Part shown: one piece after another, positions 26,886 through 36,616 of the stretch
How the letters are laid out: the number at the start of each line of letters is the position of its first letter
How positions within the stretch are numbered: position 1 is the stretch's first letter
From: Inconstantimicrobium porci
Lineage (GTDB): Bacteria > Bacillota > Clostridia > Clostridiales > Clostridiaceae
Direction of reading: 5' to 3'
Length of the DNA: 64,000 bases
NCBI RefSeq assembly: GCF_009696465.1
Contig: NZ_VULX01000008.1
Coordinates: forward strand, 45,823-109,822
Notes under the pieces: model-generated
What the model was told of the DNA's origin: nothing
The model's input: only the letters and a program-made list of their open reading frames with translations
The model's database searches: none
Made by a program: the position numbers and the translations under genes

Positions 26886-26926
26886 TATAATAGTATATTT
26901 TCTATAATAGTATATTTTCTATAATA
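26886..26926. repeat. 17-bp tandem repeat of TATAATAGTATATTTTC
   Basis: Two full copies (26886-26902 and 26903-26919) and a 7-base partial copy lie just upstream of the alarmone synthetase gene. Each copy contains TATAAT, so the array supplies several possible -10 boxes. Confidence 0.85.
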
Positions 26927-27003
26927 TGTGCAAGTATTCAAACAATACTTTTTCTGTTATAATCAGATATAGTGTTTTTAATTTTAAAAAGTATGGTGAT
27001 ATT

Positions 27004-27789
27004 ATGGTTATAGAATGGAAATCTTTTTTGACTCCATATGAACAGGCTGTTGAAGAACTTAAAGTTAAACTTAAGAGTATTAGAAAAGAATATAGAAGAA
27101 GAAACGAGTATTCACCTATAGAATTTGTTACAGGACGTGTGAAAGAAGTTTCAAGTATGCTTGAAAAAGCAAATAAATTTGGAATTCCGCTTAACAGACT
27201 TGGCGAAGAACTTGAAGACATAGCTGGAATAAGAATAATGTGTCAGTTTGTGGATGATATAGATACAGTTGTAGAGATTCTTAGAAAAAGAACAGATATG
27301 AAGATTCTTTACGAAAAAGATTATGTTACAAATGGAAAGCCAAGCGGTTATAGAAGCTATCATATGATAATAAAATATCCTGTTAATATGGCAGAAGGTC
27401 AGAAAGAGATACTGGCTGAGTTCCAGATCAGAACATTAGCTATGAATTTTTGGGCAACTATAGAACATTCACTTAATTATAAATACAAGCAGGAGATTCC
27501 TGTTGAAATAAAGAATAAATTAAAAAGTGCAGCAGATGCTGCTTTTAAACTTGATGAAGGTATGCTTGAAATTAAAGATGAAATTAAGGATGCACAGAAA
27601 CTTTTTGAAGTTAAATCTGATGTGATTTCAACAATAATGAATAATATCCTGACACTAAGTTCACTTGGAAAAGTAGCTGAAGCATCAAGATACCAGATAA
27701 TGCTTAATAACCTTATTACAGAAGGAGAAGTATGGGAGTTCAACAACCTGCTACATTCTATTAAGAAAGACATAGCAAAGTATAATTAG
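27004..27789 (+). CDS. Small alarmone synthetase, (p)ppGpp synthetase RelQ/YjbM type
   Basis: The 262-residue protein has a synthetase domain only: LEDIAGIRIMC, the GKPSGYRSYHMIIKYP region and EFQIRTLAMNFWATIEHSLN are all intact, while the HD hydrolase, TGS and ACT parts of long RelA/SpoT proteins are absent. The C-terminal helices match tetrameric RelQ-like enzymes. It transfers pyrophosphate from ATP to GDP/GTP. An in-frame opening at 26926 has no ribosome site; GGTGAT before ATG 27004 is preferred. It is divergent from the DUF2225 gene and is followed by a structured 3' region and a terminator. Confidence 0.92.
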   Translation: MVIEWKSFLTPYEQAVEELKVKLKSIRKEYRRRNEYSPIEFVTGRVKEVSSMLEKANKFGIPLNRLGEELEDIAGIRIMCQFVDDIDTVVEILRKRTDMKILYEKDYVTNGKPSGYRSYHMIIKYPVNMAEGQKEILAEFQIRTLAMNFWATIEHSLNYKYKQEIPVEIKNKLKSAADAAFKLDEGMLEIKDEIKDAQKLFEVKSDVISTIMNNILTLSSLGKVAEASRYQIMLNNLITEGEVWEFNNLLHSIKKDIAKYN

Positions 27790-27793
27790 TGTA

Positions 27794-27903
27794 TCAAAAA
27801 GTCAATAATCATGAATCGGTGATCAATTGAGGATTGAATTCCCTTTGAGGGGAATTCCTAAAAGAGAGCATATCTCTCTTTAAAACTTTTTGAGAATGAT
27901 TAT
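27794..27903 (+). ncRNA. Candidate structured 3' UTR or small RNA after the alarmone synthetase
   Basis: Two strong hairpins, GAATTCCC/GGGAATTC (27836-27857) and AAAGAGAG/CTCTCTTT (27861-27881), are enclosed by TCAAAAAGT/ACTTTTTGA (27794-27802 with 27885-27893). A further pairing of 27804-27811 with 27896-27903 would cross that stem, as in a pseudoknot, or replace it. No ORF is present. It matches no RNA family I recognise. Confidence 0.45.
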
Positions 27904-27924
27904 GATAATATCAAGAGATAATAT

Positions 27925-27950
27925 GCCTGACTTTATGTCAGGCTTTTTTT
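27925..27950 (+). terminator. Intrinsic terminator
   Basis: GCCTGAC-TTTAT-GTCAGGC followed by seven T; it ends the alarmone synthetase transcript. Confidence 0.93.
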
Positions 27951-27964
27951 CTGCAATAAAAGAA

Positions 27965-27987
27965 AAGCTCTGCTTATTGCAGAGCTT
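27965..27987 (-). terminator. Terminator of HesB-like gene
   Basis: AAGCTCTGC/GCAGAGCTT with a 5-nt loop; on the minus strand it is followed by TTCTTTTATT, downstream of the gene at 28062-28388. Confidence 0.75.
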
Positions 27988-27993
27988 CTCATG

Positions 27994-28021
27994 ATTTCTC
28001 TGAGCGAAGTCGAAGAGAAAT
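27994..28021. repeat. Short hairpin with CGAAGTCGA loop core
   Basis: ATTTCTC/GAGAAAT arms enclose a 14-nt loop with GAGCGAAGTCGA. A similar loop (reverse complement) occurs in the hairpin at 53382-53407 with different arms. It resembles the short dispersed palindromes seen in many bacterial intergenic regions. Confidence 0.5.
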
Positions 28022-28061
28022 TTCCTAAATTATAAATTATACATTTTAAATTCTACATTAA

Positions 28062-28388
28062 TTAGTGGCATCCATGACAAGAACCACATCCACCTTCCTG
28101 TTCTATAACAGGTCTTAAAGAAAGTCCTCTTCCTTCATTTTCTTCGCTAGATAGTATGATAAATCCACCGAATTCATCTGCTAAAGATTTTTCAGCTATA
28201 AAAGTTATTCCGTTCACAATATCTGTATAATCTGCATCTGTTGCTTTATCAACTGTTATGTTGAATGCAGGACCGCTACATCCAAATCCAGCAAGGTTTA
28301 TTCTGATGTTAAAATCTTCTATATTATTTTCCTTAAGAAAATCTTTTAATTCGGTACAAGCTTCTAAGCTTATGTTCATAAGTTTCAT
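28062..28388 (-). CDS. HesB/IscA-like protein with Cys-rich tail
   Basis: About 108 residues. RINLAGFGCSGPAFNI is the diagnostic segment of the clostridial HesB-like (seleno)protein group; the position that is selenocysteine in some relatives is a TGT cysteine here. The tail GGCGSCHGCH adds three cysteines and two histidines for metal or Fe-S binding. It probably carries or delivers iron-sulfur clusters in the cytoplasm, though biochemical roles for this subgroup are unproven. The frame opens at TTG 28394; ATG 28388 is preferred. It is monocistronic. Confidence 0.82.
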   Translation of the reverse strand: MKLMNISLEACTELKDFLKENNIEDFNIRINLAGFGCSGPAFNITVDKATDADYTDIVNGITFIAEKSLADEFGGFIILSSEENEGRGLSLRPVIEQEGGCGSCHGCH

Positions 28389-28577
28389 TTTCAATACCTA
28401 CCTTTTTTATATTTTATGATAGTTAATAAATAATTTAGCAACTATTCTATATCTTTATGTATGTTTTTGATTATAGACCAGTTTATGAGCAAGTGCAATA
28501 ATAATTACTAATTGTATATTGGAAAATAATGTAAAAAGTGATAAAATATCTTTATATTATGTTTTGGAGGTTTGAAT

Positions 28578-29012
28578 ATGAGGGTCAACTTTACAAAAAA
28601 ACAATTTAAAAATCTAATATATTTATGTGCTTTAGGGGCGCAAATTATACAAAATTCAGAAGAAGAAATAAATAATAAAGAAAAAATTGAGGTTCTTGAA
28701 TATATATTATCATACTATAAGGATGATGTAGAACTAGATCTTAGCAACACAAAGAATCTTGAGGATGTAGTAGAAAAAATAATTGGAAGTTCAAGTGCAC
28801 TTGAAGAATGCATAGATAATTATAATGAAAATACATTCTGGAGTATTTTATCTGCAAAGATGGCTTCTAGAGATATAATGGATGAACTTGATAACTGCAT
28901 TGAAGAAGGGAAGAATTATGCAGAGTATATAGATAAACGAAAGAAGCTACAAAGAAGGTATTTAAGAGAATTTAAGAGGGGAAATTATGAAAATGATAAT
29001 CTTCCTTATTAA
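28578..29012 (+). CDS. Hypothetical protein, 144 aa
   Basis: I do not recognise the family. The protein is soluble, acidic in the middle and basic at the C-terminus (KKLQRRYLREFKR), and predicted mainly alpha-helical from its heptad-like leucine/isoleucine spacing. A strong GGAGG at 28566-28570 precedes ATG 28578; the in-frame TTG at 28572 is less likely. It stands alone, with a terminator hairpin 70 bp after it. Codon use and base composition match the neighbours, so it appears to be a genuine native gene. Confidence 0.75.
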   Translation: MRVNFTKKQFKNLIYLCALGAQIIQNSEEEINNKEKIEVLEYILSYYKDDVELDLSNTKNLEDVVEKIIGSSSALEECIDNYNENTFWSILSAKMASRDIMDELDNCIEEGKNYAEYIDKRKKLQRRYLREFKRGNYENDNLPY

Positions 29013-29079
29013 GATTATCTGGATTTGTTCTTTAGTAATCCTGGTTTTGCAAGATATATGTAGAGAGGAATTAGAGATA

Positions 29080-29120
29080 GTTGTAAGTAGGGGGAATATG
29101 ACTTACAACACTTTTTCTTT
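29080..29120 (+). terminator. Intrinsic terminator
   Basis: GTTGTAAGT (29080-29088) pairs with ACTTACAAC (29101-29109), followed by a T-rich run. Confidence 0.75.
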
Positions 29121-29190
29121 ATAAATCTTAATAATACCTTAATATATTATTAAATTATATAGTGTTGCCAATAATAATTTGATATATGTA

Positions 29191-29199
29191 TGGTATAAT
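29191..29199 (+). promoter_or_regulatory. Extended -10 promoter candidate
   Basis: TGGTATAAT is an extended -10 box about 45 bases before the GT39-like gene; no good -35 at 17 bp (TTGCCA lies 23 bp away). Confidence 0.45.
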
Positions 29200-29242
29200 T
29201 GTCTGTGGTTTTTAAATAAAGAATAAGTGAGGCGGTTAATAT

Positions 29243-30670
29243 ATGAATCAGGGATTCAGCAAGTTTGTTAATTATGCATTAAGGGTGATTTTTTCAATCA
29301 TTGCAGTAGGTGTTGTGGGAATGCTGGGCATGTATATGTTCTTTCAGAATTCTATAGTTAATATACCTCTTATTGCAGTGTATGTATGCTTTACATTGTT
29401 ATTTATTTATGCATTAAGAAAGAAAATAGACTGTAAAATCATTTTAGGAGTTATAATTGCTGGAGGATTTTTATTAAGAATTATGTGGTGCTTCAGTATC
29501 AAAAATTATCCTGCATCTGATTATAAGACTATATATGATAGTGCACAGCTTTTTCTGCAGGGAAACAAATCAATGTTCTTTGGAACAAGCTATTTTGCCA
29601 GATTTCCACATCTTATTATTTTTGTAATGTATGTAGCATCAGTTATTAAAATGTTTGGGTCACAGTCACTAATAGTTTTAAAACTTATTAATGTTATATT
29701 TTCAACTATTTCAATATATATGATTTATCTCATAGCAGAAGAAATCTTTAAAGATAAAAAGAAAAGCATGGTAACAGTATTTATTGCAGCTTTATTTCCA
29801 GCTTCAATTATCTATACAGCAGTGTATTGCACTGAAAATATTGCAATACTGTTCTATTTAATCAGTGTATATATTTTTGTATTAGTTATGAATAATAAGA
29901 AGAATGATAAATATCTTATTCTTTCTGGATTAATGCTGCTTATTGGACATTTATTCAGAATGGCAGCGCAGGTTGTAATATGCGCATATATTCTTTATAT
30001 CTTGATTTACTTCAGGAAAAAAGTTAAAGAAAAAGCGAAATGTATCGTTTATGTAACAGCTTCATTTATTATTCCACTGATAATTGTAGGAAATGTGCTT
30101 GTTTATACAGGCATTACAGATACAAAGATATGGAGCGGTAAGGAGCCGGCTATAACTTCTGTTCTTAAAGGAAGTAATTTGAAGTCAGCAGGTAAATGGA
30201 ATGAAGAGGATGCAAAGTTTATTGAGAATAATCTCGGCGATACTGAAAAATTAAAAAGCAGAAGTAAAGAGATTATTATTGAGAGATATACATCAGCATC
30301 ACCTTTTGAAATTACTAAGTTTATAGTTACTAAAGTTGTCAGCCAGTGGTTTCAAGGCGATTTTGGCGGATCATATTGGGCACAGCTTGATACAAAGAAC
30401 GACGATATGATTATAGATATGGTTAATAAAGGCGCTGTATGGAATCAAGTATTCTATCTTGTTATATTTGGAATGACACTTATTGGCTTGTTTAGAAGCA
30501 GGGAATATTTAAGCAATAAGATTATTAATCTTCTGTATATTATTTTCTGTGGGTATGGACTTTTATTTTTAATTATTGAATCACAGGCCAGATATGGATT
30601 TATTGTTTCATGGCTGTTTGTTCTGCTGCCAGCCACATTTATGAAAAACAATAAGCAGCCATTATTGTAA
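29243..30670 (+). CDS. Multi-spanning GT-C (GT39/PMT-like) glycosyltransferase
   Basis: The 475-residue protein has about 10-12 membrane helices. After two helices comes a loop with NYPASDYKTIYDSAQLFLQG, whose acidic residue in the first extracytoplasmic loop is the expected metal/phospho-lipid site of GT-C enzymes. AALFPASIIYTAVY and HLFRMAAQVV follow, and a large loop lies around residues 280-400 (RYTSASPFEI, WFQGDFGGSYW). It likely moves a sugar from a polyprenyl-phosphate donor to an extracellular acceptor. A broken paralog lies 129 bp downstream and two LTA-synthase-like genes follow in the region, suggesting a role in wall-polymer glycosylation (inference). Confidence 0.75.
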   Translation: MNQGFSKFVNYALRVIFSIIAVGVVGMLGMYMFFQNSIVNIPLIAVYVCFTLLFIYALRKKIDCKIILGVIIAGGFLLRIMWCFSIKNYPASDYKTIYDSAQLFLQGNKSMFFGTSYFARFPHLIIFVMYVASVIKMFGSQSLIVLKLINVIFSTISIYMIYLIAEEIFKDKKKSMVTVFIAALFPASIIYTAVYCTENIAILFYLISVYIFVLVMNNKKNDKYLILSGLMLLIGHLFRMAAQVVICAYILYILIYFRKKVKEKAKCIVYVTASFIIPLIIVGNVLVYTGITDTKIWSGKEPAITSVLKGSNLKSAGKWNEEDAKFIENNLGDTEKLKSRSKEIIIERYTSASPFEITKFIVTKVVSQWFQGDFGGSYWAQLDTKNDDMIIDMVNKGAVWNQVFYLVIFGMTLIGLFRSREYLSNKIINLLYIIFCGYGLLFLIIESQARYGFIVSWLFVLLPATFMKNNKQPLL

Positions 30671-30798
30671 GATTTACTTTAAGTTTAGGACTTAGAGCTG
30701 TTAAGCCTGGGATTGAATCACATTGCTTGTGAGTTGTATTTAAATTGTAATGATATATTAAGAAAAAGATAATATTATATAATTGAGGAGAAGAAAAT

Positions 30799-32092
30799 AT
30801 GGATGAAAAAGCGGGACAAGGGTTTAGTAAGTTTGTGTTATATGCCTTAAGAGGTATTTTTATAGTTATTGCGGTGACGGCTGTTGGAAGGCTGGGTTTT
30901 TATTATAAGTGTCAGAAATTTGGAATATCATTAATACCAATACTTTTGTATGTTGCAGCTGTAGCAGCAATGATATATGCATTAAAGAAAAATATTAATA
31001 AAAGAGTAATCTTAATTTCAATAGTAGTAGTCGGATTTATATTGAGACTTATTTGGTGCTGGAGTGTTAAAAGCATACCAGTTTCAGATTTTAATACAGC
31101 TTTTAGATCTGCACAGGAATTATTAAACTATAATATTTATATATTTAATTGCTAAAGAGATATTTAAGGATGAGAAAAAGAGTCTTGTTGCAGCTTTTAT
31201 TATGACCCTTTTTCCAGCATCAATAATATATACTGCAGTTTATTCTACAGAAACAATTGCAATAGCATTTTTTCTTGCTAGTTTATATTATTTTATTCTT
31301 GTAATGAATAAGAAGAAGAGGGATACATATCTTCTGTTATCAGGAGTATTACTTCTTGTAGGACATTTATTCAGGATGGTTGCACAGGTAATTATAGTAG
31401 CTTATATAATGTATATCTTTATCTATATGAGAAAACAATATAAAAATAAGTTTAAAAGAACAGCTTATATACTAATATCATTTTTTATTCCTTTTATAAT
31501 AATTGGCTATACTGTGATAGGAGCAGGTATTACTGATACAAAACTTTGGAGTCCAAAAGAAACACCATTAACTTCTGTATTAAAGGGAAGTAATATTAAT
31601 GCAGGAGGAAGATGGAATGAAGAAGATGCAAAGTTTGTGGAGGAAAATGTAAGTAGGACAGAATATTTAAATAATGAATGTAAAAACAGAATTATCGAAA
31701 GATATACATCAGCATCACCTTCAACACTTGGGTGCTTCTTTGTAAAGAAGCTTGTATGCCAGTGGTGGCAGGGAGATTTTGCAGGAGCATTCTGGGCTGA
31801 ATCAGGACTTACAAGTGAAAACATCAGGATTGATGTATTGAATAAGGGAGCTGTATGGTTTCAGCTGTATTATACTATTATATTTATTATGGCAGTTGTT
31901 GGGTTATTCAAGAAAAGAGAATATATTGAGAACAAGATAGCTAATATAATGAGCATTATATTCTGTGGATATGGTATTTTGTTCTTAATATTAGAAACAC
32001 AGGAGAGATATGGATTTATAATTTCGTGGATATTTGTTTTAATGGCAGCAGCGGCTATTAAGCCTGGAAAAGAAAACGAGATGTATGTATAA
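30799..32092 (+). pseudogene. Decayed paralog of the upstream GT39-like gene
   Basis: The 5' part (30799-31155) matches the intact neighbour from its N-terminus to about residue 107, then stops after a frame change (LLNYNIYIFNC, stop). The 3' part continues in another frame with YLIAKEIFKDEKKSLVAAF from about 31145 and the open frame to 32092. Relative to the intact gene about 55 codons, covering the first large loop and next helices, are missing at the junction near 31128-31145. The start codon has a good GAGGAG site and the rest is well conserved, so inactivation looks recent. Any product would be a short N-terminal membrane fragment. Confidence 0.88.
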
Positions 32093-32149
32093 TTGTAGAG
32101 TAGTATTACAACTATAAAATATATTTGTGCATAACCTAAGGAGAAGAAA

Positions 32150-33967
32150 ATGAAAAACAGGATAAAAATGAATATAGCGTGTTTATGGTTAATATTTTTT
32201 GTTGCATTCTTGAAGAATATGTTATTCATAGGGCTTATGTATTCGTCTAATGCAGATTCAGTCAGGGGAATAAGTAACTGGTTTGTAATTATGGTACAGC
32301 TATTTATCATTGCACTTATTTTTGCACCAGCATTATTTTTTAGAAATAAGGGAAAGATTTTATACTGCATAATAATAGATACTATATTTTCAATACTGCT
32401 TATACTGGATATATGGTATTACAGAGCAAGTTGGACATTATATAGTTTTAAATATCTGTTTTTTGACGGCATGTTTAATGTATTTAACAGGAGTTTAATA
32501 AATCCATGTCCTGTAGACTTGTTATTTATTATTGATCTGCCAGTGATTTATTTTATTCTTTATAAGAAGTTAAAAAACGGTAGCTTTAAAGATAATGAAA
32601 ATACAGGAAGACCAGTAGTAATAAGGATTATTGAAGGGGTAACTGCTATAGCTTTAATTATCGTATTTTTTGTAGTTACTCAGTATGAGGTGGAAGTAAA
32701 GCAGGTTGGAAATGGGAAATACAACTTAGCTGATACATACTGGTCACCACATGCAGAAATCAAAGAAATGGGGCCATTAGGATTTCATTTTCTTGAAGCA
32801 AGAAAGACTATGTCTAAGGTGTCTAGAAAACAGAATAAGACAGAAATAGCAAAGGCAGAGCAGTGGATTAAAGACAATGATGAAAATCTGCCTGACAATA
32901 AGTATTTTGGAATGTTCAAAGGAAAAAATGTTATATTTCTTCAACTTGAATCATATGAAGCTTTTGTGCTTAATCAAAAGGTGAATGGACAGGAGATTAC
33001 GCCAACTCTTAATAAGCTGATGAAGAATAGCATTAACTTTACAAATATTTATGAACAGAACAATGGCGGAAACAGTATAGACTGCGATATTATGGTTAAT
33101 GCATCTATGTATACACTAGGACAGTCAATTACAGGTCTTACTAATGAAGAAGTTGTATTTAAGGGTGCACTTCCAAGAATTCTAGGCAAGTATGGATATA
33201 CTACTGCAGCCACAAAAGCAGAAAAGGGTCTTGACTGGAATTGGGGAGAACTTCATAAAAATGCATTTGGAGTACAGAATCTTTGGGATGAAAAAACATA
33301 TAAAATTGATGAACTTGTGGGATTTGGCTTGTCAGACAAGAGTGTGTTTAATCAGTTTAGACAGAAGATTAAAACACTTAAGCAGCCATTTTCAGCATTT
33401 ACAGTAACACTTACAACTCATGGTCCTTTTGATCTTAATGAAGAGCTTAAAGAACTTAATCTTTCAAAAAAGCTTGATGAAAACCTCCTTGGGAAGTATT
33501 TTCAGGCTATTCATTATAGCGATAAACAGCTTGGTAAGTTTGTAGAAAATCTTGATAAAGATGGATTACTTGATAATACAGTTATTGTAATGTATGGAGA
33601 CCATGGTGGTGTACATAAATACTATAACGATAAGATTCAGGATTGCGGTCTAGAGGGAGACTGGTGGAAACCATATGATCATAAGATACCTTTTATGATT
33701 TATTCAAAAGGATTTGAAGGAGTTAATATTGATTCATATGGCGGACAGACTGATTTCTATCCAACTATAGCTTATCTTCTTGGAATAGATAAAAGTGAAT
33801 ACCAGAATTATATTATGGGTCGAAATCTTCTTAATACAAAGCGAACAGCAACTATTATTAAGAATAATGAGATAATAGGAACTCCAAGCAGTGAAGCAGA
33901 AAAGAACCATCTGCTTAATGCATATGACGTTGGAAGAATTATTATTGAAAATAATATGTTTAAATAA
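32150..33967 (+). CDS. LTA-synthase-like phosphoglycerol transferase (sulfatase fold)
   Basis: 605 residues: five N-terminal membrane helices (to about residue 190) and an extracytoplasmic sulfatase-type domain. Visible sites are VIFLQLESYEAFV (metal Glu), EQNNGGNSIDCDIMVN (nucleophile region), TLTTHGPFDLN and MYGDHGGVHKYYND (metal Asp/His). The family polymerises or transfers glycerol-phosphate from phosphatidylglycerol outside the membrane. In staphylococcal LtaS the nucleophile is a Thr in GKTSD; the matching position here appears to be the Ser of GNSID. AAGGAG precedes the ATG. It is followed by a hairpin and then the conserved RNA-like element at 34053. Confidence 0.88.
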   Translation: MKNRIKMNIACLWLIFFVAFLKNMLFIGLMYSSNADSVRGISNWFVIMVQLFIIALIFAPALFFRNKGKILYCIIIDTIFSILLILDIWYYRASWTLYSFKYLFFDGMFNVFNRSLINPCPVDLLFIIDLPVIYFILYKKLKNGSFKDNENTGRPVVIRIIEGVTAIALIIVFFVVTQYEVEVKQVGNGKYNLADTYWSPHAEIKEMGPLGFHFLEARKTMSKVSRKQNKTEIAKAEQWIKDNDENLPDNKYFGMFKGKNVIFLQLESYEAFVLNQKVNGQEITPTLNKLMKNSINFTNIYEQNNGGNSIDCDIMVNASMYTLGQSITGLTNEEVVFKGALPRILGKYGYTTAATKAEKGLDWNWGELHKNAFGVQNLWDEKTYKIDELVGFGLSDKSVFNQFRQKIKTLKQPFSAFTVTLTTHGPFDLNEELKELNLSKKLDENLLGKYFQAIHYSDKQLGKFVENLDKDGLLDNTVIVMYGDHGGVHKYYNDKIQDCGLEGDWWKPYDHKIPFMIYSKGFEGVNIDSYGGQTDFYPTIAYLLGIDKSEYQNYIMGRNLLNTKRTATIIKNNEIIGTPSSEAEKNHLLNAYDVGRIIIENNMFK

Positions 33968-33984
33968 TTAATTATTTATTATTA

Positions 33985-34020
33985 AAAATAGGTTGCATCC
34001 ATATTGGTGCAACCTATTTT
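33985..34020. terminator. Terminator-like hairpin after first LTA-synthase-like gene
   Basis: AAAATAGGTTGCA (33985-33997) pairs perfectly with TGCAACCTATTTT (34008-34020). T-run is short on the plus strand, so it may be leaky. Confidence 0.7.
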
Positions 34021-34052
34021 AAAGAATTTAAATTCATTTTTTAGTTACGAAG

Positions 34053-34130
34053 AGATTGGAAGACATATGAAGAAACGACTTGGAACAAAGTGACGGAGGC
34101 TTCGAAATATGTCTTTCAATCTTTTTTTAC
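34053..34130 (+). ncRNA. Conserved-core hairpin RNA element, copy B, with T-run
   Basis: Arms 34053-34068 and 34107-34122 pair over 16 bp (one G-T) and enclose a 38-nt interior starting GAAGAAACGACTTGGA and ending CGGAGGCTTCG. A run of seven T follows, reaching the leuS stop codon. Compared with copy A (15150-15219), outer-stem pairs 2 and 3 change from G-C and G-C to A-T and T-A, so pairing is kept while sequence changes. The interior blocks are identical. It may act as a terminator plus a conserved RNA module. Confidence 0.6.
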
Positions 34131-36577
34131 TTTACAACTATATTTACTAGACGTCCTTTGATTACTATAACTTTAACAACAGTTTTATCACCTATTGCTG
34201 TCTTTACATGTTCATCATTTAACGCTGTTTCTTTTATCTGATCTTCAGTTAAGCTTGAAGCTATATTGATTTTTGCTTTTACTTTTCCATTAAGTTGAAC
34301 TGCAATTTCAACTTCATCCTTTATTAAAGCTGAAGGATCAAACTTTGGTAGTGATTCATTAAATACTGAATAAGTATTGCCAAGAAGATTCCATTGTTCT
34401 TCTGAGAAGTGAGGAGCAAATGGTGCAAGTAATCTTACAAAATCATCTACAGTTTCTTTTAAGAATGTTGTATTGATAGTTTTTTCTGTTACATACTTAG
34501 CTATAGCATTAGTATATTCCATCATTCTTGCGATACAAGTATTAAACTGCATCTTTTCTCCATCAGCAATAACGTTCTTTATTGAATTGTGTCTCCAGTA
34601 GTTAAGTTCTTTTTCAGGTTTATCTATTGTAGTTTTAACATCTTTAGCAGTATTTATAAGTTTACGTGCAGTATCTAAAGTTCTTTCAATTCTTTCTACG
34701 AATCTTGAAACTGATTTGATACCGTCGTCACTCCATGCACCACCTTCAGTGTAAGCAAATCCGAACATTAAATACATTCTGAATACATCAGCACCGTACT
34801 GTTCAATATAGTGGTCTGGATTTATTGTATTTCCCTTTGATTTACTCATTTTAAGTCCATCTGGTCCAAGAATTAATCCTTGGTGAGTAAGAGACTTAAA
34901 TGGTTCATCAAAGTTAAGGTAGCCCATATCTCTTAAAGCCTTTGTGATAAATCTTGCATATAGTAAATGCATGCAGGCATGTTCAGGACCTCCTACATAT
35001 TTGTCAACAGGAAGCATCTTATTGATTACTTCAGGATCGAAAGCTTTTTCTGCATTCTTATTATCTGGGTATCTTAAATAGTACCAAGAAGAACATACAA
35101 ATGTATCAAGAGTATCTACATCTCTCTTAGCTGGCTTTCCACACTTAGGACAAACTGTATTTACGAATTCATCGCATTTTGCAAGTGGAGATTTTCCATC
35201 TGGTGCAAATTCAACGTTGTATGGAAGTTCAACTGGAAGATCTTTTTCAGGAACTGGAACAATTCCACAGTCATCACAGTATACTACTGGAATTGGAGCT
35301 CCCCAGTATCTTTGTCTTGATACAAGCCAGTCTCTTAATCTGTAGTTTACTTTCTTGCTTCCAAGTTCTTTTTCATGAAGCTTTTCAACAATCTTATTCT
35401 TAGCTTGTGCAGTAGTAAGTCCATCGAATTCTCCGCTGTTGATAAGTATTCCATGTTCTGTGTATGGAAGTTCTGGAGTTTCTCCGTTCTTTGGAGCTAT
35501 AACTCTTTCCATTGGAAGATTGAACTTAGATGCAAAAGCAAAATCTCTTTCATCATGAGCAGGAACAGCCATTACAGCACCAGTACCATAAGTAGCAAGA
35601 ACATAATCAGCTACCCATATTGGAACTTCCTTACCGTTTATAGGGTTGATTGCATAAGAACCAGTGAATACACCAGTCTTTTCTCTTGAAGTCTGCTGTC
35701 TTTCTATGTCAGACTGTTTTGCTGCTTCAACTTTGTAGTCTGCAACTGCTTTTTTATTTTCTTCTGTTGTTAATTCATCAACAAGCTTGTTTTCTGGAGC
35801 AAGAACAACATAAGTAACTCCGTTTAGAGTATCAACTCTTGTAGTAAATACATTAAAGCTTAAATCTGAATCTTTAACTTTAAATGTTACTTCAGCACCA
35901 GTAGATCTGCCAATCCAGTGTTTCTGCATTGCAACAGTTTTAGCTGGCCAGTCAAGTGTATCAAGCTTATCGATAAGCTCATCAGCATATTCAGTAATCT
36001 TGAAGAACCACTGAGTTAAGTCTTTTTTAGTAACTTCAGATCCACATCTTTCGCATGTACCATCAACAACTTGTTCGTTTGCTAGAACTGTTTTACAAGA
36101 TGGACACCAGTTTACTGGAGCTTTCTTTCTGTAAGCTAAACCTTTGTTATATAATTGTAAGAATAACCACTGAGTCCACTTATAGTATTCAGGTCTGCAT
36201 GTAACAACTTCGTTTTCCCAGTTGAACATAGCGCCCATGTTTCTTAATTGCTGTTCCATAGTAGCAATATTTTTTTCAGTAGAATCTTTAGGATGAACTC
36301 CAGTTTTGATTGCATAGTTTTCAGCAGGAAGACCAAATGCATCAAATCCCATTGGCTGGAATACATTGTATCCTTCCATTTTTTTAAGCCTTGCCCATGA
36401 ATCAGCTAATCCAAAGTTGAACCAGTGTCCAGCATGAAGATTAGCGCCTGATGGATAAGAGAACATTTCAAGACAATATAATTTTTCTTTAGAAGAATTT
36501 TTATCGAATTTATATAATTCAGTTTCTTCCCATTTTTTCTGCCATTTAGTATCAATGACTTTACTATACTTTGACAT
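34127..36577 (-). CDS. leuS: Leucyl-tRNA synthetase
   Basis: About 816 residues, usual for bacterial LeuRS. HIGH-type motif in [14 protein letters not shown], zinc-type Cys pairs ([14 protein letters not shown] and a second set [10 protein letters not shown]), an editing domain with [27 protein letters not shown], and the KMSKS loop [12 protein letters not shown]. It charges tRNA-Leu and hydrolyses misacylated products in the editing domain. The frame opens at 36595, but GGAGG between the two ATG codons selects 36577 ([13 protein letters not shown]). Expression is controlled by the T-box leader upstream. Confidence 0.98.
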   Translation of the reverse strand: MSKYSKVIDTKWQKKWEETELYKFDKNSSKEKLYCLEMFSYPSGANLHAGHWFNFGLADSWARLKKMEGYNVFQPMGFDAFGLPAENYAIKTGVHPKDSTEKNIATMEQQLRNMGAMFNWENEVVTCRPEYYKWTQWLFLQLYNKGLAYRKKAPVNWCPSCKTVLANEQVVDGTCERCGSEVTKKDLTQWFFKITEYADELIDKLDTLDWPAKTVAMQKHWIGRSTGAEVTFKVKDSDLSFNVFTTRVDTLNGVTYVVLAPENKLVDELTTEENKKAVADYKVEAAKQSDIERQQTSREKTGVFTGSYAINPINGKEVPIWVADYVLATYGTGAVMAVPAHDERDFAFASKFNLPMERVIAPKNGETPELPYTEHGILINSGEFDGLTTAQAKNKIVEKLHEKELGSKKVNYRLRDWLVSRQRYWGAPIPVVYCDDCGIVPVPEKDLPVELPYNVEFAPDGKSPLAKCDEFVNTVCPKCGKPAKRDVDTLDTFVCSSWYYLRYPDNKNAEKAFDPEVINKMLPVDKYVGGPEHACMHLLYARFITKALRDMGYLNFDEPFKSLTHQGLILGPDGLKMSKSKGNTINPDHYIEQYGADVFRMYLMFGFAYTEGGAWSDDGIKSVSRFVERIERTLDTARKLINTAKDVKTTIDKPEKELNYWRHNSIKNVIADGEKMQFNTCIARMMEYTNAIAKYVTEKTINTTFLKETVDDFVRLLAPFAPHFSEEQWNLLGNTYSVFNESLPKFDPSALIKDEVEIAVQLNGKVKAKINIASSLTEDQIKETALNDEHVKTAIGDKTVVKVIVIKGRLVNIVVK

Positions 36578-36616
36578 AAATTTTACCTCCAACATATTTT
36601 AAGACTTATATAAGAA

